A DNA stretch of 53,434 bases from JBIOWF01 sp044868295. Lineage in GTDB: Bacteria; Actinomycetota; Actinomycetes; Streptosporangiales; Streptosporangiaceae. The position numbers and the translations under genes are program-made. Positions within the stretch are counted from its first letter, which is position 1. The number at the start of each line of letters is the position of its first letter. Under the pieces are notes generated by a model. The model was given only the letters and a program-made list of their open reading frames with translations. It searched no databases and had not been told where the DNA came from. The stretch lies in the NCBI GenBank assembly GCA_044868295.1, contig JBIOWF010000062.1, positions 1 through 53,434 on the forward strand, given 5' to 3'. This document shows positions 8,616 through 16,393 of the stretch, piece after piece.

Positions 8616-9755
8616 TCAAGTGTCCGCACAGAGGCTCTCACTCGACAGCGGCAGGCGGATCTCGAAGCGGCAACCCTGACCCTCGTTCGCCACGGCGATC
8701 GCCCCGGCGTGGGCTTCCACGATGCCACGAGCGATCGCCAGCCCCAGCCCGGCCCCGCCATCCGGGCCGGGCGTGCGGGCGCTCTCACCGCGGAAGGCCA
8801 CGTCGAACACGCGAGGCAGATCCTCCTCCGGAATGCCTCCGCAACAGTCCGCCACGGACACGGTGGCCATCCGGCCATCGGCGACGGCCCGTACGGACAC
8901 CGTCCCGTCGGCCGGAGTGTGCCTGATGGCGTTGACCACGAGGTTGCGTACGGCCCGGCCGAGCTCTCCGGCGTCGGCCTCGACGGGGAGGCCGAGCTCG
9001 GCCTCCCCCGAAAGGCGGACATGCTTGGCCCGGGCCAGCGGCTCCACTCCTGCGAGCGTGTCGGCGAGGAGGTCGCCGAGACCGACCCGGCTGCGGGACA
9101 GCCTCAGCGAGCCGGCGTGAATCCTGGACAGCTCGAACAGGTCGTCCACCATGCCGGAGAGGCGGTCGACCTCCAGCCGGATCTGGGCGTGATATCGCTT
9201 CACGGTGTCCGGGTCGTCGGCGACCCCGTCCTCAAGGGCTTCGGCCATGGCGCGCATCCCGGCCAGCGGCGTACGCAGGTCATGACTGACCCAGGCGACC
9301 AGCTCACGGCGAGCGCTCTCCAGCGCGCGCTCCCGTTCCCGGCCCAGACGAAGCCGCTCGTAGGCCTGTTCCAGCGTCTTGCTGATCGTCTCCAGCTCGG
9401 CGGGCAACGCCTCTTCCGGCGGCGTGAACCGGCCGGACGGTGGGACGGACTCCAGGGCGGCCACGAGCGACCGGCTGGCCGTCACCACCCGCCGGGCGAT
9501 GACGAGGGCGACGCCCATGCCGACAAGCCCGGCGATGACGACCACGGTGAGGACGATGTCTTTCGGGCGGCCGTCGATGACCATGGCCAACGTGATCGCC
9601 ACGACCCCGGCCAGCGTCGCGGCCACCGTGACCACGGCCACGACGGCGAGCATGACGCCGATGGACCGGCGGCGGAGAAGGCGCAGGGCGGCGAGCCCGA
9701 GACCCGCGATGATCAGCCCGAGTCCCGTGCAGACCGCCAGAATCTGGAGAATCAC
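8616..9755 (-). CDS. Sensor histidine kinase of a two-component system
   Basis: 379 residues from the GTG at 9755, chosen because AGGAGG lies seven bases upstream; the longer open frame to 9875 has no such site. Three or four membrane helices fill the first 90 residues with almost no extracellular domain, so it probably senses within the membrane. HisKA follows with WVSHDLRTPLAGMRAM (His158), then the N box NLVVNAIRHT and the G box GGAGLGLAIARGIVEAHAG of a HATPase_c domain. Its partner regulator lies just upstream on the same strand, separated by 154 bp that contain a decayed copy of the regulator's tail. Confidence 0.92.
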   Translation of the reverse strand: MILQILAVCTGLGLIIAGLGLAALRLLRRRSIGVMLAVVAVVTVAATLAGVVAITLAMVIDGRPKDIVLTVVVIAGLVGMGVALVIARRVVTASRSLVAALESVPPSGRFTPPEEALPAELETISKTLEQAYERLRLGRERERALESARRELVAWVSHDLRTPLAGMRAMAEALEDGVADDPDTVKRYHAQIRLEVDRLSGMVDDLFELSRIHAGSLRLSRSRVGLGDLLADTLAGVEPLARAKHVRLSGEAELGLPVEADAGELGRAVRNLVVNAIRHTPADGTVSVRAVADGRMATVSVADCCGGIPEEDLPRVFDVAFRGESARTPGPDGGAGLGLAIARGIVEAHAGAIAVANEGQGCRFEIRLPLSSESLCADT

Positions 9756-9777
9756 GACAGCGCCTCCTACGTGGAAT

Positions 9778-9941
9778 CCACCGGTCGGGTCATAGGAACG
9801 CCTCGCACCTGCGGCCAACGCACCACCCGGTCGCCACAGGCCCTCGTATCGGTGATCCACGCCCCGCCCGACCACGACGAGGGCTCATACCCGCAACCCA
9901 CCGGCAGGGTCATGACAACGGCTCGTATCTGTAGCCGACGC
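9778..9941 (-). repeat. Diverged duplicate of the response-regulator 3' end
   Basis: Bases 9778-9821 match 9898-9941 over 44 bp at about 73 percent by eye. The second copy includes the last codons of the response regulator. The first lies in the regulator-kinase gap and looks like an old partial duplication. Confidence 0.45.
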
Positions 9942-10611
9942 CCCAGACGGTGACGATGCGCCGCGGGTCGGTCGGATCGGACTCGATCTTCTCCCGGAGC
10001 CTGCGGACGTGGACCGTCACGGTGGAGGAGTCTCCGAAGGACCAGCCCCACACCTGGTCGAGCAGCGCGGCCCGGCTGAATGCCTGCCTGGGGTTCCGCA
10101 GGAGATATGCCAGCAGGTCGAACTCACGGGCGGTCAGCGTGATCTCCTTGCCGCCGACCCGCACCTCGTGGGCGCCGACATCGACGACCAGGTCGCCGTC
10201 CCGCAGCACACCGGTCCCCGTAGGCACCAGCGCTCCTCGGGCCCGGCGGAGCACGGACTGGACCCGCAGGGCGAGCTCCCGTGGACTGAAAGGCTTGGTC
10301 ACGTAGTCGTCGGCACCGGTCTCAAGGCCCACCACCCGGTCGATCTCCTCGCCGAGAGCAGTCAGCATGATCACCGGGACCGGCCAGCGCTCCCGCAGCT
10401 TCCGGCAGACCTGGAGCCCGTCCATCTTGGGCAGCATCAAGTCGAGCACGAGCAGGTCGGGCGGGGTGGCCAGGGCTCGGCGCAGCGCCTCCGCGCCGTC
10501 GTTCACGCACTCGACCACGTGGCCGTCACGCTCCAGGTAGCGGGCCACGACTTCGGCCACGGTGGGATCGTCGTCGACCACCAGGATCCGCGCGGCGGGA
10601 TTGCCGGTCAT
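9910..10611 (-). CDS. OmpR/PhoB-family response regulator
   Basis: 233 residues. ATG at 10611 is preceded by AAAGGAG. The receiver domain has acidic residues DDD at 13-15, phosphoacceptor Asp57 (LLVLDLMLP) and Lys106 (YVTKPFS). The winged-helix DNA-binding domain ends in the usual TVTVHVRRLREKIE and VWGVGYRYEP motifs. It is first in the operon with the histidine kinase. Target genes are not evident from the sequence. Confidence 0.93.
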   Translation of the reverse strand: MTGNPAARILVVDDDPTVAEVVARYLERDGHVVECVNDGAEALRRALATPPDLLVLDLMLPKMDGLQVCRKLRERWPVPVIMLTALGEEIDRVVGLETGADDYVTKPFSPRELALRVQSVLRRARGALVPTGTGVLRDGDLVVDVGAHEVRVGGKEITLTAREFDLLAYLLRNPRQAFSRAALLDQVWGWSFGDSSTVTVHVRRLREKIESDPTDPRRIVTVWGVGYRYEPLS

Positions 10612-10743
10612 GTGACTCCTTTCCCCAGCTCCAACGGTAGGCCCGCATGCGGCCGCACCAGGATGTCCGTCATCACTCCGTAAGAGACTCACTGCCACTT
10701 AAAGGTTCCGGCGACCTAAAACGTTTACGACGAGACTCCCTGA

Positions 10744-10753
10744 TTCACGTGAA
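10744..10753. promoter_or_regulatory. Perfect palindrome TTCACGTGAA in divergent promoter region
   Basis: The 10-bp dyad lies between the response regulator (minus) and the small membrane protein operon (plus). A second dyad, GGAG-N5-CTCC, lies at about 10787-10799. Both are candidate operator sites. No regulator can be named. Confidence 0.35.
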
Positions 10754-10825
10754 ACGGTCATGCTTGATCGGGAATTGGAGGTGATCTCCCTCGCGAGTGA
10801 CGGCCGGACGACGTACGGTGTGGCC

Positions 10826-10993
10826 ATGGCCCGAACTGTCATGACCGTCCTGGGAATCATTCTCGCTGTCTGGCTGGTCTTCTCGTTCATCATCCCCGCG
10901 TTGTTCGCGACGCTGAAGTTCCTGCTGGTGTTCGCGCTGATCGCGGCCCTGGTCGTCGCGGCGGTCACCTTCGTCGGCAAGCTGTCTCGCTGA
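10826..10993 (+). CDS. Small single-pass or hairpin membrane protein
   Basis: 55 residues (MARTVMTVLGIILAVWLVFS), almost entirely two hydrophobic segments ending in FVGKLSR. The start is ATG 10826 or the GTG two codons earlier. It lies one base upstream of the DUF6412 gene and two genes upstream of a YidC-type insertase, so it is probably part of the same operon. Function unknown. Confidence 0.65.
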   Translation: MARTVMTVLGIILAVWLVFSFIIPALFATLKFLLVFALIAALVVAAVTFVGKLSR

Positions 10994-10994
10994 C

Positions 10995-11252
10995 ATGACC
11001 GCACTCCAGGTCGTGTTCGATCTGCTCGCCGGGTCTCCGGGACTCGGCGTGCTGACCGCTGTCGGCCTGGCCGGGATCGTCATCCTGGTGTCCATGTGGA
11101 TTCTCGGCCGACTGGCCGGGCGTCCGCGACCCCATGCCTCCGCCGTGCTGCGCGGAGGCCCAGACCAGATCGTGTTCGTACGGCTGCGCGATCCCGACAC
11201 CGCGGGCCGTCCCCGTCCCCGAGCCCCGTCAGGGAGCCCGGCGCTCGTCTGA
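10995..11252 (+). CDS. DUF6412-like small membrane protein
   Basis: 85 residues with two membrane segments (VFDLLAGSPGLGVLTAVGLA and VILVSMWILGRLAG) and a C-terminal FVRLRDPDTAGRPRPRAPS. That tail is the recognisable signature of DUF6412 proteins, which in actinomycetes lie beside short YidC/Oxa1 genes. A role in insertase function is guilt by association. A 313-bp repeat-rich gap separates it from yidC. Confidence 0.75.
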   Translation: MTALQVVFDLLAGSPGLGVLTAVGLAGIVILVSMWILGRLAGRPRPHASAVLRGGPDQIVFVRLRDPDTAGRPRPRAPSGSPALV

Positions 11253-11269
11253 TCCCATACAGCTGCGGC

Positions 11270-11484
11270 GTGCTGGTTCCTGCGCCGGCAGGCCCGAACG
11301 GGCGGCCGTGCTTGTTCCAACGCCTACCGGCCCGGACAAGCCGTCCGGTGTGCTTGTTCCAACGCCGGCCGGCCCGGACAAGCCATCTGGTGTGCTTGTT
11401 CCAACGCCGGCCGGCCAGGGCGGGCCGTCCATACTCGTTCCTGGGCCTGCCGGCCTAAGCGAGCCGTCCGGCGTGCCCGTCCAT
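11270..11484. repeat. Degenerate 42-bp tandem repeats in the DUF6412-yidC gap
   Basis: Copies begin at about 11270, 11308, 11350, 11392 and 11431. The central ones are exactly 42 bp apart and start GTGCTTGTTCCAACGCC. Several frames remain open through it, but the encoded Pro/Gly string does not resemble YidC, so I treat the array as noncoding leader. Confidence 0.8.
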
Positions 11485-11565
11485 GCGATGGTCGGTTTGC
11501 GCGAGCCGTACGAGGTGATCACGAGCGCCTTCGTCCTGTCATCATCTCGACGAAGGGCTACTCTC

Positions 11566-12225
11566 TTGTTCGATTTCATTCTCACCCCCGCATATCAGCT
11601 CCTCAGCGGCCTGGTCCACCTCACAGGGGCGACGGCTGCCATCGTTCTGTTCACCGTCGGCGTGCGAGCGCTGCTGCTCCCGCTCGCCGTCCGCCAGGCC
11701 CGGATCCAGCGGATCCAGAAGCGACTGGCGCCGGAGCTCCAGAAGCTCCGCAAGCGATTCGGACGCGACCCTGAGCGGTTGAGTCGCAAGGTCAACGCGC
11801 TCTACGCGAGGGAGGGCACCACGATGATCTCAGGGTTCCTTCCCGCGCTCGCTCAGGCGCCGTTCTTCATGGTGACCTATCGGCTCTTCACCGCCGCCAC
11901 GATCGCGGGGCATCCGAACCTGCTGCTCGCGCAGGGGATGCTCGGCGTGCCGCTCGGGGAGCATTTCAGCGCCGTACTGGCCGGAGCGGGACTGTTCAGT
12001 GCTCCGGCGGCGGTTTTTCTGGGCCTATTCGTTCTGCTCACGCTGGTGGCGTGGCCGGCGTCGCGGAGAGTGGACCGGGATGCTCCGATGCGACGGCTGA
12101 TGATTCTTCTGCCGTTCGGGACGATTCTCGCCGCCGCGGTGCTGCCGCTCGCCGCGGGCGTTTATCTTCTGATCAGCTCTGCCTGGGCGACGGGCGAACG
12201 ATGGGTTCTGGTCAGGCCCGCCTAG
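11566..12225 (+). CDS. Short YidC/Oxa1-family membrane protein insertase
   Basis: 219 residues from the TTG at 11566 (encoding Met-Phe-Asp-Phe-Ile-Leu-Thr-Pro). Family features are the first helix ending AIVLFTVGVRALLLPLAVRQ, the basic cytoplasmic hairpin RIQRIQKRLAPELQKLRKRF, and LYAREGTTMISGFLPALAQAP. It inserts membrane proteins. This is the short second paralogue typical of actinomycetes, not the housekeeping copy beside rpmH. The start is uncertain because no strong ribosome site is seen; the frame is open upstream through the 42-bp repeats. It overlaps the convergent ATPase gene by 4 bp. Confidence 0.88.
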   Translation: MFDFILTPAYQLLSGLVHLTGATAAIVLFTVGVRALLLPLAVRQARIQRIQKRLAPELQKLRKRFGRDPERLSRKVNALYAREGTTMISGFLPALAQAPFFMVTYRLFTAATIAGHPNLLLAQGMLGVPLGEHFSAVLAGAGLFSAPAAVFLGLFVLLTLVAWPASRRVDRDAPMRRLMILLPFGTILAAAVLPLAAGVYLLISSAWATGERWVLVRPA

Positions 12226-12674
12226 CCGACTTCGCGCAGGGCCGTTATTTCGGGCTGCCTTGTGGCGCCATTTTGGACACTAGGCGGAGTGTGCACTGTC
12301 GCCCATACTGTCGTCAGCTCGCCCTCGTGCCGTACGCCCCAACGCTCGGCGAGGTATTCCACAATGCCCAGTCCCCGGCCGCCCAAAGAAGACAATGTGG
12401 GCCGGCCGGCGCGCGGTTCGGTGGCCGCTCCGCCGTCACTGACCGCCACTTCGACCTCGATCTCAGAATAGGTCCACGAGACTCTGAGCAGGCCGGATGG
12501 GAGAGGATGCGCATGCCGCAACGAATTGCTGAGCAGTTCACTCATGACCAGGACCGCGTCGTCAACGACTGCGGCGAACACCCCGGACGCCAGCAGATCC
12601 GCACTGAGGCGCTGGCGTGCTATCGCGACGCTTGACAGTGCATACGGCAGCATGACGACGCTCGACGCACTCAC
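12222..12674 (-). CDS. SpoIIE/RsbW-type ATP-binding regulatory protein
   Basis: A single HATPase domain of 143-150 residues. DAVLVMSELLSNSLRHAHP contains the N box with its conserved Glu and Asn, VAVSDGGA the G1 box, and GGRGLGIVEYLAERWGV the G2 box. Such proteins phosphorylate STAS antagonists and sequester sigma factors. GTG at 12674 overlaps a GGGGAGG site, and ATG at 12653 (MLPYALSS) is an alternative. An upstream open extension with several Cys residues is less convincing. Direct substrates are unknown. Confidence 0.82.
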   Translation of the reverse strand: MSASSVVMLPYALSSVAIARQRLSADLLASGVFAAVVDDAVLVMSELLSNSLRHAHPLPSGLLRVSWTYSEIEVEVAVSDGGAATEPRAGRPTLSSLGGRGLGIVEYLAERWGVRHEGELTTVWATVHTPPSVQNGATRQPEITALREVG

Positions 12675-12831
12675 CTCCCCGTTTTCCTGTCCCCTGCGGA
12701 AAACACACTCCAGTACGGCCGAAATGCCCCATTGAGCGGTTGCGGAAACCGTGTCGCGATTACAGCTTGTGCACATTGGACAATAGATCAGCTCTTCCGT
12801 GACTACGTCGTTACCGCACCGGTGTGTCGGA

Positions 12832-14700
12832 TCAGGTAACGGGGCCTGCTCCCCGCGCCAATACGAAGCGCATACGGGTGCCCCCATCCGGCCGGGGAAG
12901 GGCGGTCACGTCGCCTCCCTGCGCGCGGGCCAGGCTCCGCACGATGTAGAGCCCCAGGCCGACACCGCCGAACCTGCGACGGTCACCGCTTTCCGCCTGT
13001 ACGAACCTTTCGAAGATCCGTTCCCGGTCTGCCGGGGCGATGCCGATCCCCTCGTCGTCGATCACCAGGACCACGTGGTCGTCCTCGGCCCAGGCCTCGA
13101 CCCGGATCAGCCCGCCGTCCGGAGAGTACTTGAACGCGTTCTCCAGGAGCTGGCCGAGCAGGATGTCGGTCGCGAGCGAATCCCCCTTGACCAGCGGCAG
13201 ACCTTTCGGGATGTCGACCTCGACACGATGGCGGTCGGACAGCACGGGCAGGCCGAGGGTGGCGGCATGGACCCGCTGCCCGAGGTCGAACGGCTCGGCC
13301 TTCACCTCGAGCTCCTCCGCACCCGCTCGGGCACCGAGCAACAGGTGATCCATGAGCTGCCCCAGTGAACGCGCCCGCTCGGCGATCGTGTGTACGGCGG
13401 AGCGCCGTTCGGCGTCGGACAAATGGTCCCAGCGTGAGTCCAGCGTGCTGGCGAAGCCGTGCACGATCGTGATCGGGGTCCGCAGCTCGTGGCTGGTCGT
13501 GGCCAGGAACAGGTCCTTGGCCTCCTCCAACTCCTTGGCCCTGGTCACGTCGCGGAAGTCGACGACGATCTCGGACGTCTCGTCGATCTCCGCGCACAGC
13601 ATGTCCAGCCAGCGTCCGGACGGCAGCTGGATGGTCAGCTTCTCCCCCGGCTGGGGCAGCGGGAACGGCGGCGGCCCGCCGATGACCTGATCGGCGGTGA
13701 AACCGGTCATCCCGGCCGCCGCCGGGTTCCATTGGATGACCCTGCCCATGCCGTCGAGGACCGCGATGCCGTCGGCGCTGGCGTCGAAGACGGCCCGCTC
13801 GTGGGCGCGCTGCCGTACCGCGTCCTGGTAGGCCATCGCGTTGCCGACGGCGATGCCCGCATGCCCGGCGAGGAGCTCCAGCAGCTCCAGCTCCACGTGG
13901 CCGGCCTTGCGTTTGGCGAACAGGGCGTAGAGCGCTCCATAAGGACGCCCGCCGACGGCCGCGATGCCCACGGCGACGGTGTGCAGGCCAGGCAACTGCG
14001 CCCAGATCAGGTCCTGCAACCCTTCCGGGCCGGTCTCCAGAATCACGGTCTTGCCGGTGCGCAGCAGCTTGCCCACCAGGCTGGTGTGCAGGTCGGCGGT
14101 GGCGCCGCGGATCGAGTCGGGCAACTGGTCCGCGCTGACCAGGCGCAGCCGATCGCCCTCGATCAGCACGAAACCGCCCCCGTCCGCCCCGGTCAGCTCG
14201 GTCAGACTGGCGGCGATGCGGTCCAGCACAACGGACAGGTCGAGCTCGGCGTTGATGTCGCCGACCACATCGGTCAGCCGGCGGACCAGCCGGGCCCGAC
14301 GGACGACCCGGCCCCGGGCGGCCTCGTCGTCCTCCGCCAGGTGGTAGACACTGACGTAGCCGAGCAACGCGCCCGCCTCGGTGCGCAACGCGCTGGTGTC
14401 CACGCGGACGTCCAGCAGGCTGCCGTCACGGGTGAAGCGCTTGGTGCGCAGCGACACGTGCCCGCCTGTCCGCACCCGCTCCAGCACCGCGTTGTGCTCG
14501 GCCATCAGCTCGCCGGGGACGATCGGGGCGCGTCTGCCCATGAGCTCCGCCGCGCTCCACCCGAACAACCGCTCGGCGGCGGGGTTCCAGCTCAGGACCG
14601 AAAGGTCACGGTCCAGGGCGACGATGGCGTTGGCTGAGCTCGCGACAACGGAACGGGCGATGCCGTCCTCGTCCTCGTCATCGCCGACCGCGTCACCCAT
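12832..14700 (-). CDS. PAS-GAF-PAS sensor histidine kinase
   Basis: 622 residues from ATG 14700 with AGGGGGC just upstream. Domains in order: PAS (~15-120, ANAIVALDRDLSVLSWNPAA), GAF (~165-300, LTGADGGGFVLIEGDRLRLV), second PAS (~315-390, ASADGIAVLDGMGRVIQWNP), HisKA with TTSHELRTPITIVHGF (His ~405), and HATPase_c with LLENAFKYSPDGG and FGGVGLGLYIVRSLARAQG. There are no membrane segments, so it is cytosolic and likely senses a ligand or redox signal through PAS/GAF. No response regulator is adjacent; it is an orphan kinase. An acidic linker starts the protein. Confidence 0.92.
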   Translation of the reverse strand: MGDAVGDDEDEDGIARSVVASSANAIVALDRDLSVLSWNPAAERLFGWSAAELMGRRAPIVPGELMAEHNAVLERVRTGGHVSLRTKRFTRDGSLLDVRVDTSALRTEAGALLGYVSVYHLAEDDEAARGRVVRRARLVRRLTDVVGDINAELDLSVVLDRIAASLTELTGADGGGFVLIEGDRLRLVSADQLPDSIRGATADLHTSLVGKLLRTGKTVILETGPEGLQDLIWAQLPGLHTVAVGIAAVGGRPYGALYALFAKRKAGHVELELLELLAGHAGIAVGNAMAYQDAVRQRAHERAVFDASADGIAVLDGMGRVIQWNPAAAGMTGFTADQVIGGPPPFPLPQPGEKLTIQLPSGRWLDMLCAEIDETSEIVVDFRDVTRAKELEEAKDLFLATTSHELRTPITIVHGFASTLDSRWDHLSDAERRSAVHTIAERARSLGQLMDHLLLGARAGAEELEVKAEPFDLGQRVHAATLGLPVLSDRHRVEVDIPKGLPLVKGDSLATDILLGQLLENAFKYSPDGGLIRVEAWAEDDHVVLVIDDEGIGIAPADRERIFERFVQAESGDRRRFGGVGLGLYIVRSLARAQGGDVTALPRPDGGTRMRFVLARGAGPVT

Positions 14701-14802
14701 GCCCCCTATCGTGCCTGTTTTTGCGCCGTGATCTTGGGCTTTTGTCGCGGCTGGGGGCGCCTCCGATACGCTGCCCCCAGCGGAGCGAGAGGAAGTGGGG
14801 CC

Positions 14803-15363
14803 ATGTCCACAGGGGACCTCGAAGCTCTGCTGCGCGTGACCGCGCCGGGATATGTGGGCGAGTCCCCTCCAGAGATCGCTTTCGGGACCACGGACACGCC
14901 GGTAGGCCGCATCGTTCTCGCCGTCACCGGGCGCGGCGTGGTGGCCTGCAGCTACGACGACGAGCACGCCGTGTTCGCACGCATCTACCGGGCCATCGGC
15001 TCGTTCATCGGTCCCGATCCCCGGCGGCTGGACCCGGTTCGCCGCGAGCTCGACGCCTATTTCGCCGGTCGGCTCCGAACGTTTTCCACACCTGTCGACC
15101 TCCAGCTGGTCACGGCGTTCGCCCGGACGGTCGTGCAGATGATGTCCGCCGTGCCGTACGGAGTGGTCACGACATATCAGGAGATCGCCGACCGGATCGG
15201 GCGGCCGCGGGCCTTGCGCGCCGTCGCGAACGCCCTGGTGGCCAATCCTGTGTGCGTCTTCGTCCCCTGCCACCGTGCGGTGGACTCACCTGGTGTCATC
15301 GGCGGCTACGCCGGTGGCCCGGCCGCCAAGGAACACCTGCTCCGGCTCGAAGGATCCGCCTAG
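14803..15363 (+). CDS. ogt: Methylated-DNA-[protein]-cysteine S-methyltransferase
   Basis: 186 residues from ATG 14803 (GAGGAAG upstream). The active-site motif is VPCHRAV with acceptor Cys156, preceded by the helix-turn-helix segment VPYGVVTTYQEIADRIG, in the usual spacing for O6-alkylguanine alkyltransferases. The N-terminal half DTPVGRIVLAVTGRGVVACS is the RNase-H-like domain. It repairs O6-alkylguanine by a single-turnover suicide transfer. It is divergent from the PAS kinase with a 102-bp shared promoter region. Confidence 0.93.
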   Translation: MSTGDLEALLRVTAPGYVGESPPEIAFGTTDTPVGRIVLAVTGRGVVACSYDDEHAVFARIYRAIGSFIGPDPRRLDPVRRELDAYFAGRLRTFSTPVDLQLVTAFARTVVQMMSAVPYGVVTTYQEIADRIGRPRALRAVANALVANPVCVFVPCHRAVDSPGVIGGYAGGPAAKEHLLRLEGSA

Positions 15364-15418
15364 CCGGCAAAATCGGCCTTGCTCACAGGATCGGCTAGCT
15401 CACAGCACGGACCCAGAT

Positions 15419-15490
15419 CACAGGACCGGCTCACGTCACAGGACCGGCTTAGGGCGCAGGACCGGCTTAGGGCGCAGGACCGGCTTAGGG
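15419..15490. repeat. 18-bp tandem repeats between ogt and the CGNR gene
   Basis: Four units of 18 bp (15419, 15437, 15455, 15473), consensus CRCAGGACCGGCTTAGGG; the last two are identical. The final unit contains the TAA stop of the CGNR gene (15485-15487), so the array has grown right up to the gene end. Confidence 0.9.
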
Positions 15491-16315
15491 AGCGTTTCCC
15501 GCCGTGGGACGGCGCCGGGAGCGGAAGGTCGCGGCCTTTTCCCGGTTGCCGCATTCGCGCATGTCACACCAGCGGCGTGTGCTCCCTCGGGAGAGATCGA
15601 CGTAGAGGCGCGTGCAGGGCTCGCGTTCGCACTGACGGATCCGCGCCGCGTCCGGCCCGCCGAGCAGCTCCACCCCCGACCGGGCGACTGAGGCCAGCAC
15701 GTTCTCCAGCCCGCCAGTACGGCGAAGCCGCATCGCGGACGCCCCTTCCCTCCCCAGAGCCCGCTCTCCCGGATCGGGGACGAGCCGCGCGACGGACGCC
15801 GAGCCAGGCGATCCCGGAGCCCGCCCTCCGGCGCCTGGCGTGAGCCGGTCGGCGAACGCCGAGCCAGGCGATCCCGCAGCTTCCTCTCCCAGATCAAGCA
15901 CGAGCCGCGCGGCGGACGCCGAATCAGGTGGTCCCTCGGCCCGCCCCCCGGTGCCTGGCATGAGCTGCGCCGCAGACACTGGCTCCGACGGGTCCGCAGG
16001 CCGCTCGACGGGATCGAGCATTACCCGGACAGGAGTGGTGGCGGCGGAGGCGTTGAGCACGGCGACGTCGTCCCCTGCCCGTTCCCATCCCCGCAGCGGT
16101 GCCACAGCCAGTCGATAGATCGCTTCGCGCAGCCGTACGGCACGCTCCAGGCCTTGGTCATCGACTGCGGGCGGTTCGTCCAGCAGCCCGGCGGCCACCA
16201 CCCAGGAGGCGAGTAGATCAGGTGTGTCGATCACATCGATGCGATCCGTGTCCCGATGCGCCATCGTCCCCGCGAAATCCAGCGCCAGGTTGCCGCTCCA
16301 GAATGTGAACACCAT
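15485..16315 (-). CDS. CGNR zinc-finger / ABATE-domain transcription regulator with repeat insert
   Basis: 276 residues from ATG 16315. The N-terminus FWSGNLALDFAGTMAHRD and IDVIDTPDLLASWVVAAGLL is the ABATE (stress-induced regulator) domain; the C-terminus carries the zinc finger CEREPCTRLYVD, then RRWCDMRECGNREKA with the CGNR signature. Four 20-residue imperfect repeats (nt 15758-15997, SASAARLVLDLGE-like) lie between the domains where relatives have a short linker. It is divergent from an EamA exporter, and two matching operator-like sites lie between them, so autoregulation and control of the exporter are likely. The ligand is unknown. Confidence 0.85.
   Translation of the reverse strand: MVFTFWSGNLALDFAGTMAHRDTDRIDVIDTPDLLASWVVAAGLLDEPPAVDDQGLERAVRLREAIYRLAVAPLRGWERAGDDVAVLNASAATTPVRVMLDPVERPADPSEPVSAAQLMPGTGGRAEGPPDSASAARLVLDLGEEAAGSPGSAFADRLTPGAGGRAPGSPGSASVARLVPDPGERALGREGASAMRLRRTGGLENVLASVARSGVELLGGPDAARIRQCEREPCTRLYVDLSRGSTRRWCDMRECGNREKAATFRSRRRPTAGNAP
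15758..15997 (-). repeat. Four in-frame 60-bp repeats inside the CGNR regulator
   Basis: Units 15758-15817, 15818-15877, 15878-15937 and 15938-15997 are each exactly 60 bp. They share the ends of the unit (GCCGAGCCAGGCGATCCC and variants). They encode 20 residues each and diverge toward the N-terminal end. Confidence 0.88.
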
Positions 16316-16321
16316 CTCATA

Positions 16322-16382
16322 GTAACCAGCTTGACAGGTTATCGACGACCAATAGATCGTAGTAACCACCTTGCCCGGTTAT
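16322..16382. promoter_or_regulatory. Two inverted-repeat operators, 40 bp apart, in the CGNR/EamA divergent promoter
   Basis: Site 1 (16322-16342) and site 2 (16362-16382) both read GTAACC-A-N-CTTG-N3-GGTTAT, a near-perfect dyad. They are direct repeats with a 40-bp period, about four helical turns, so a bound regulator would sit on the same DNA face. Site 1 abuts the CGNR start and site 2 ends 11 bp before the EamA start. The natural candidate binder is the CGNR protein. Confidence 0.75.
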
Positions 16383-16393
16383 TAGGAGAAGGC

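Noticed and set aside
11134..11565. Long N-terminal extension of YidC
   Set aside because: The extension overlaps the DUF6412 gene and the 42-bp repeats; the family begins at the FDFILTPAY segment.
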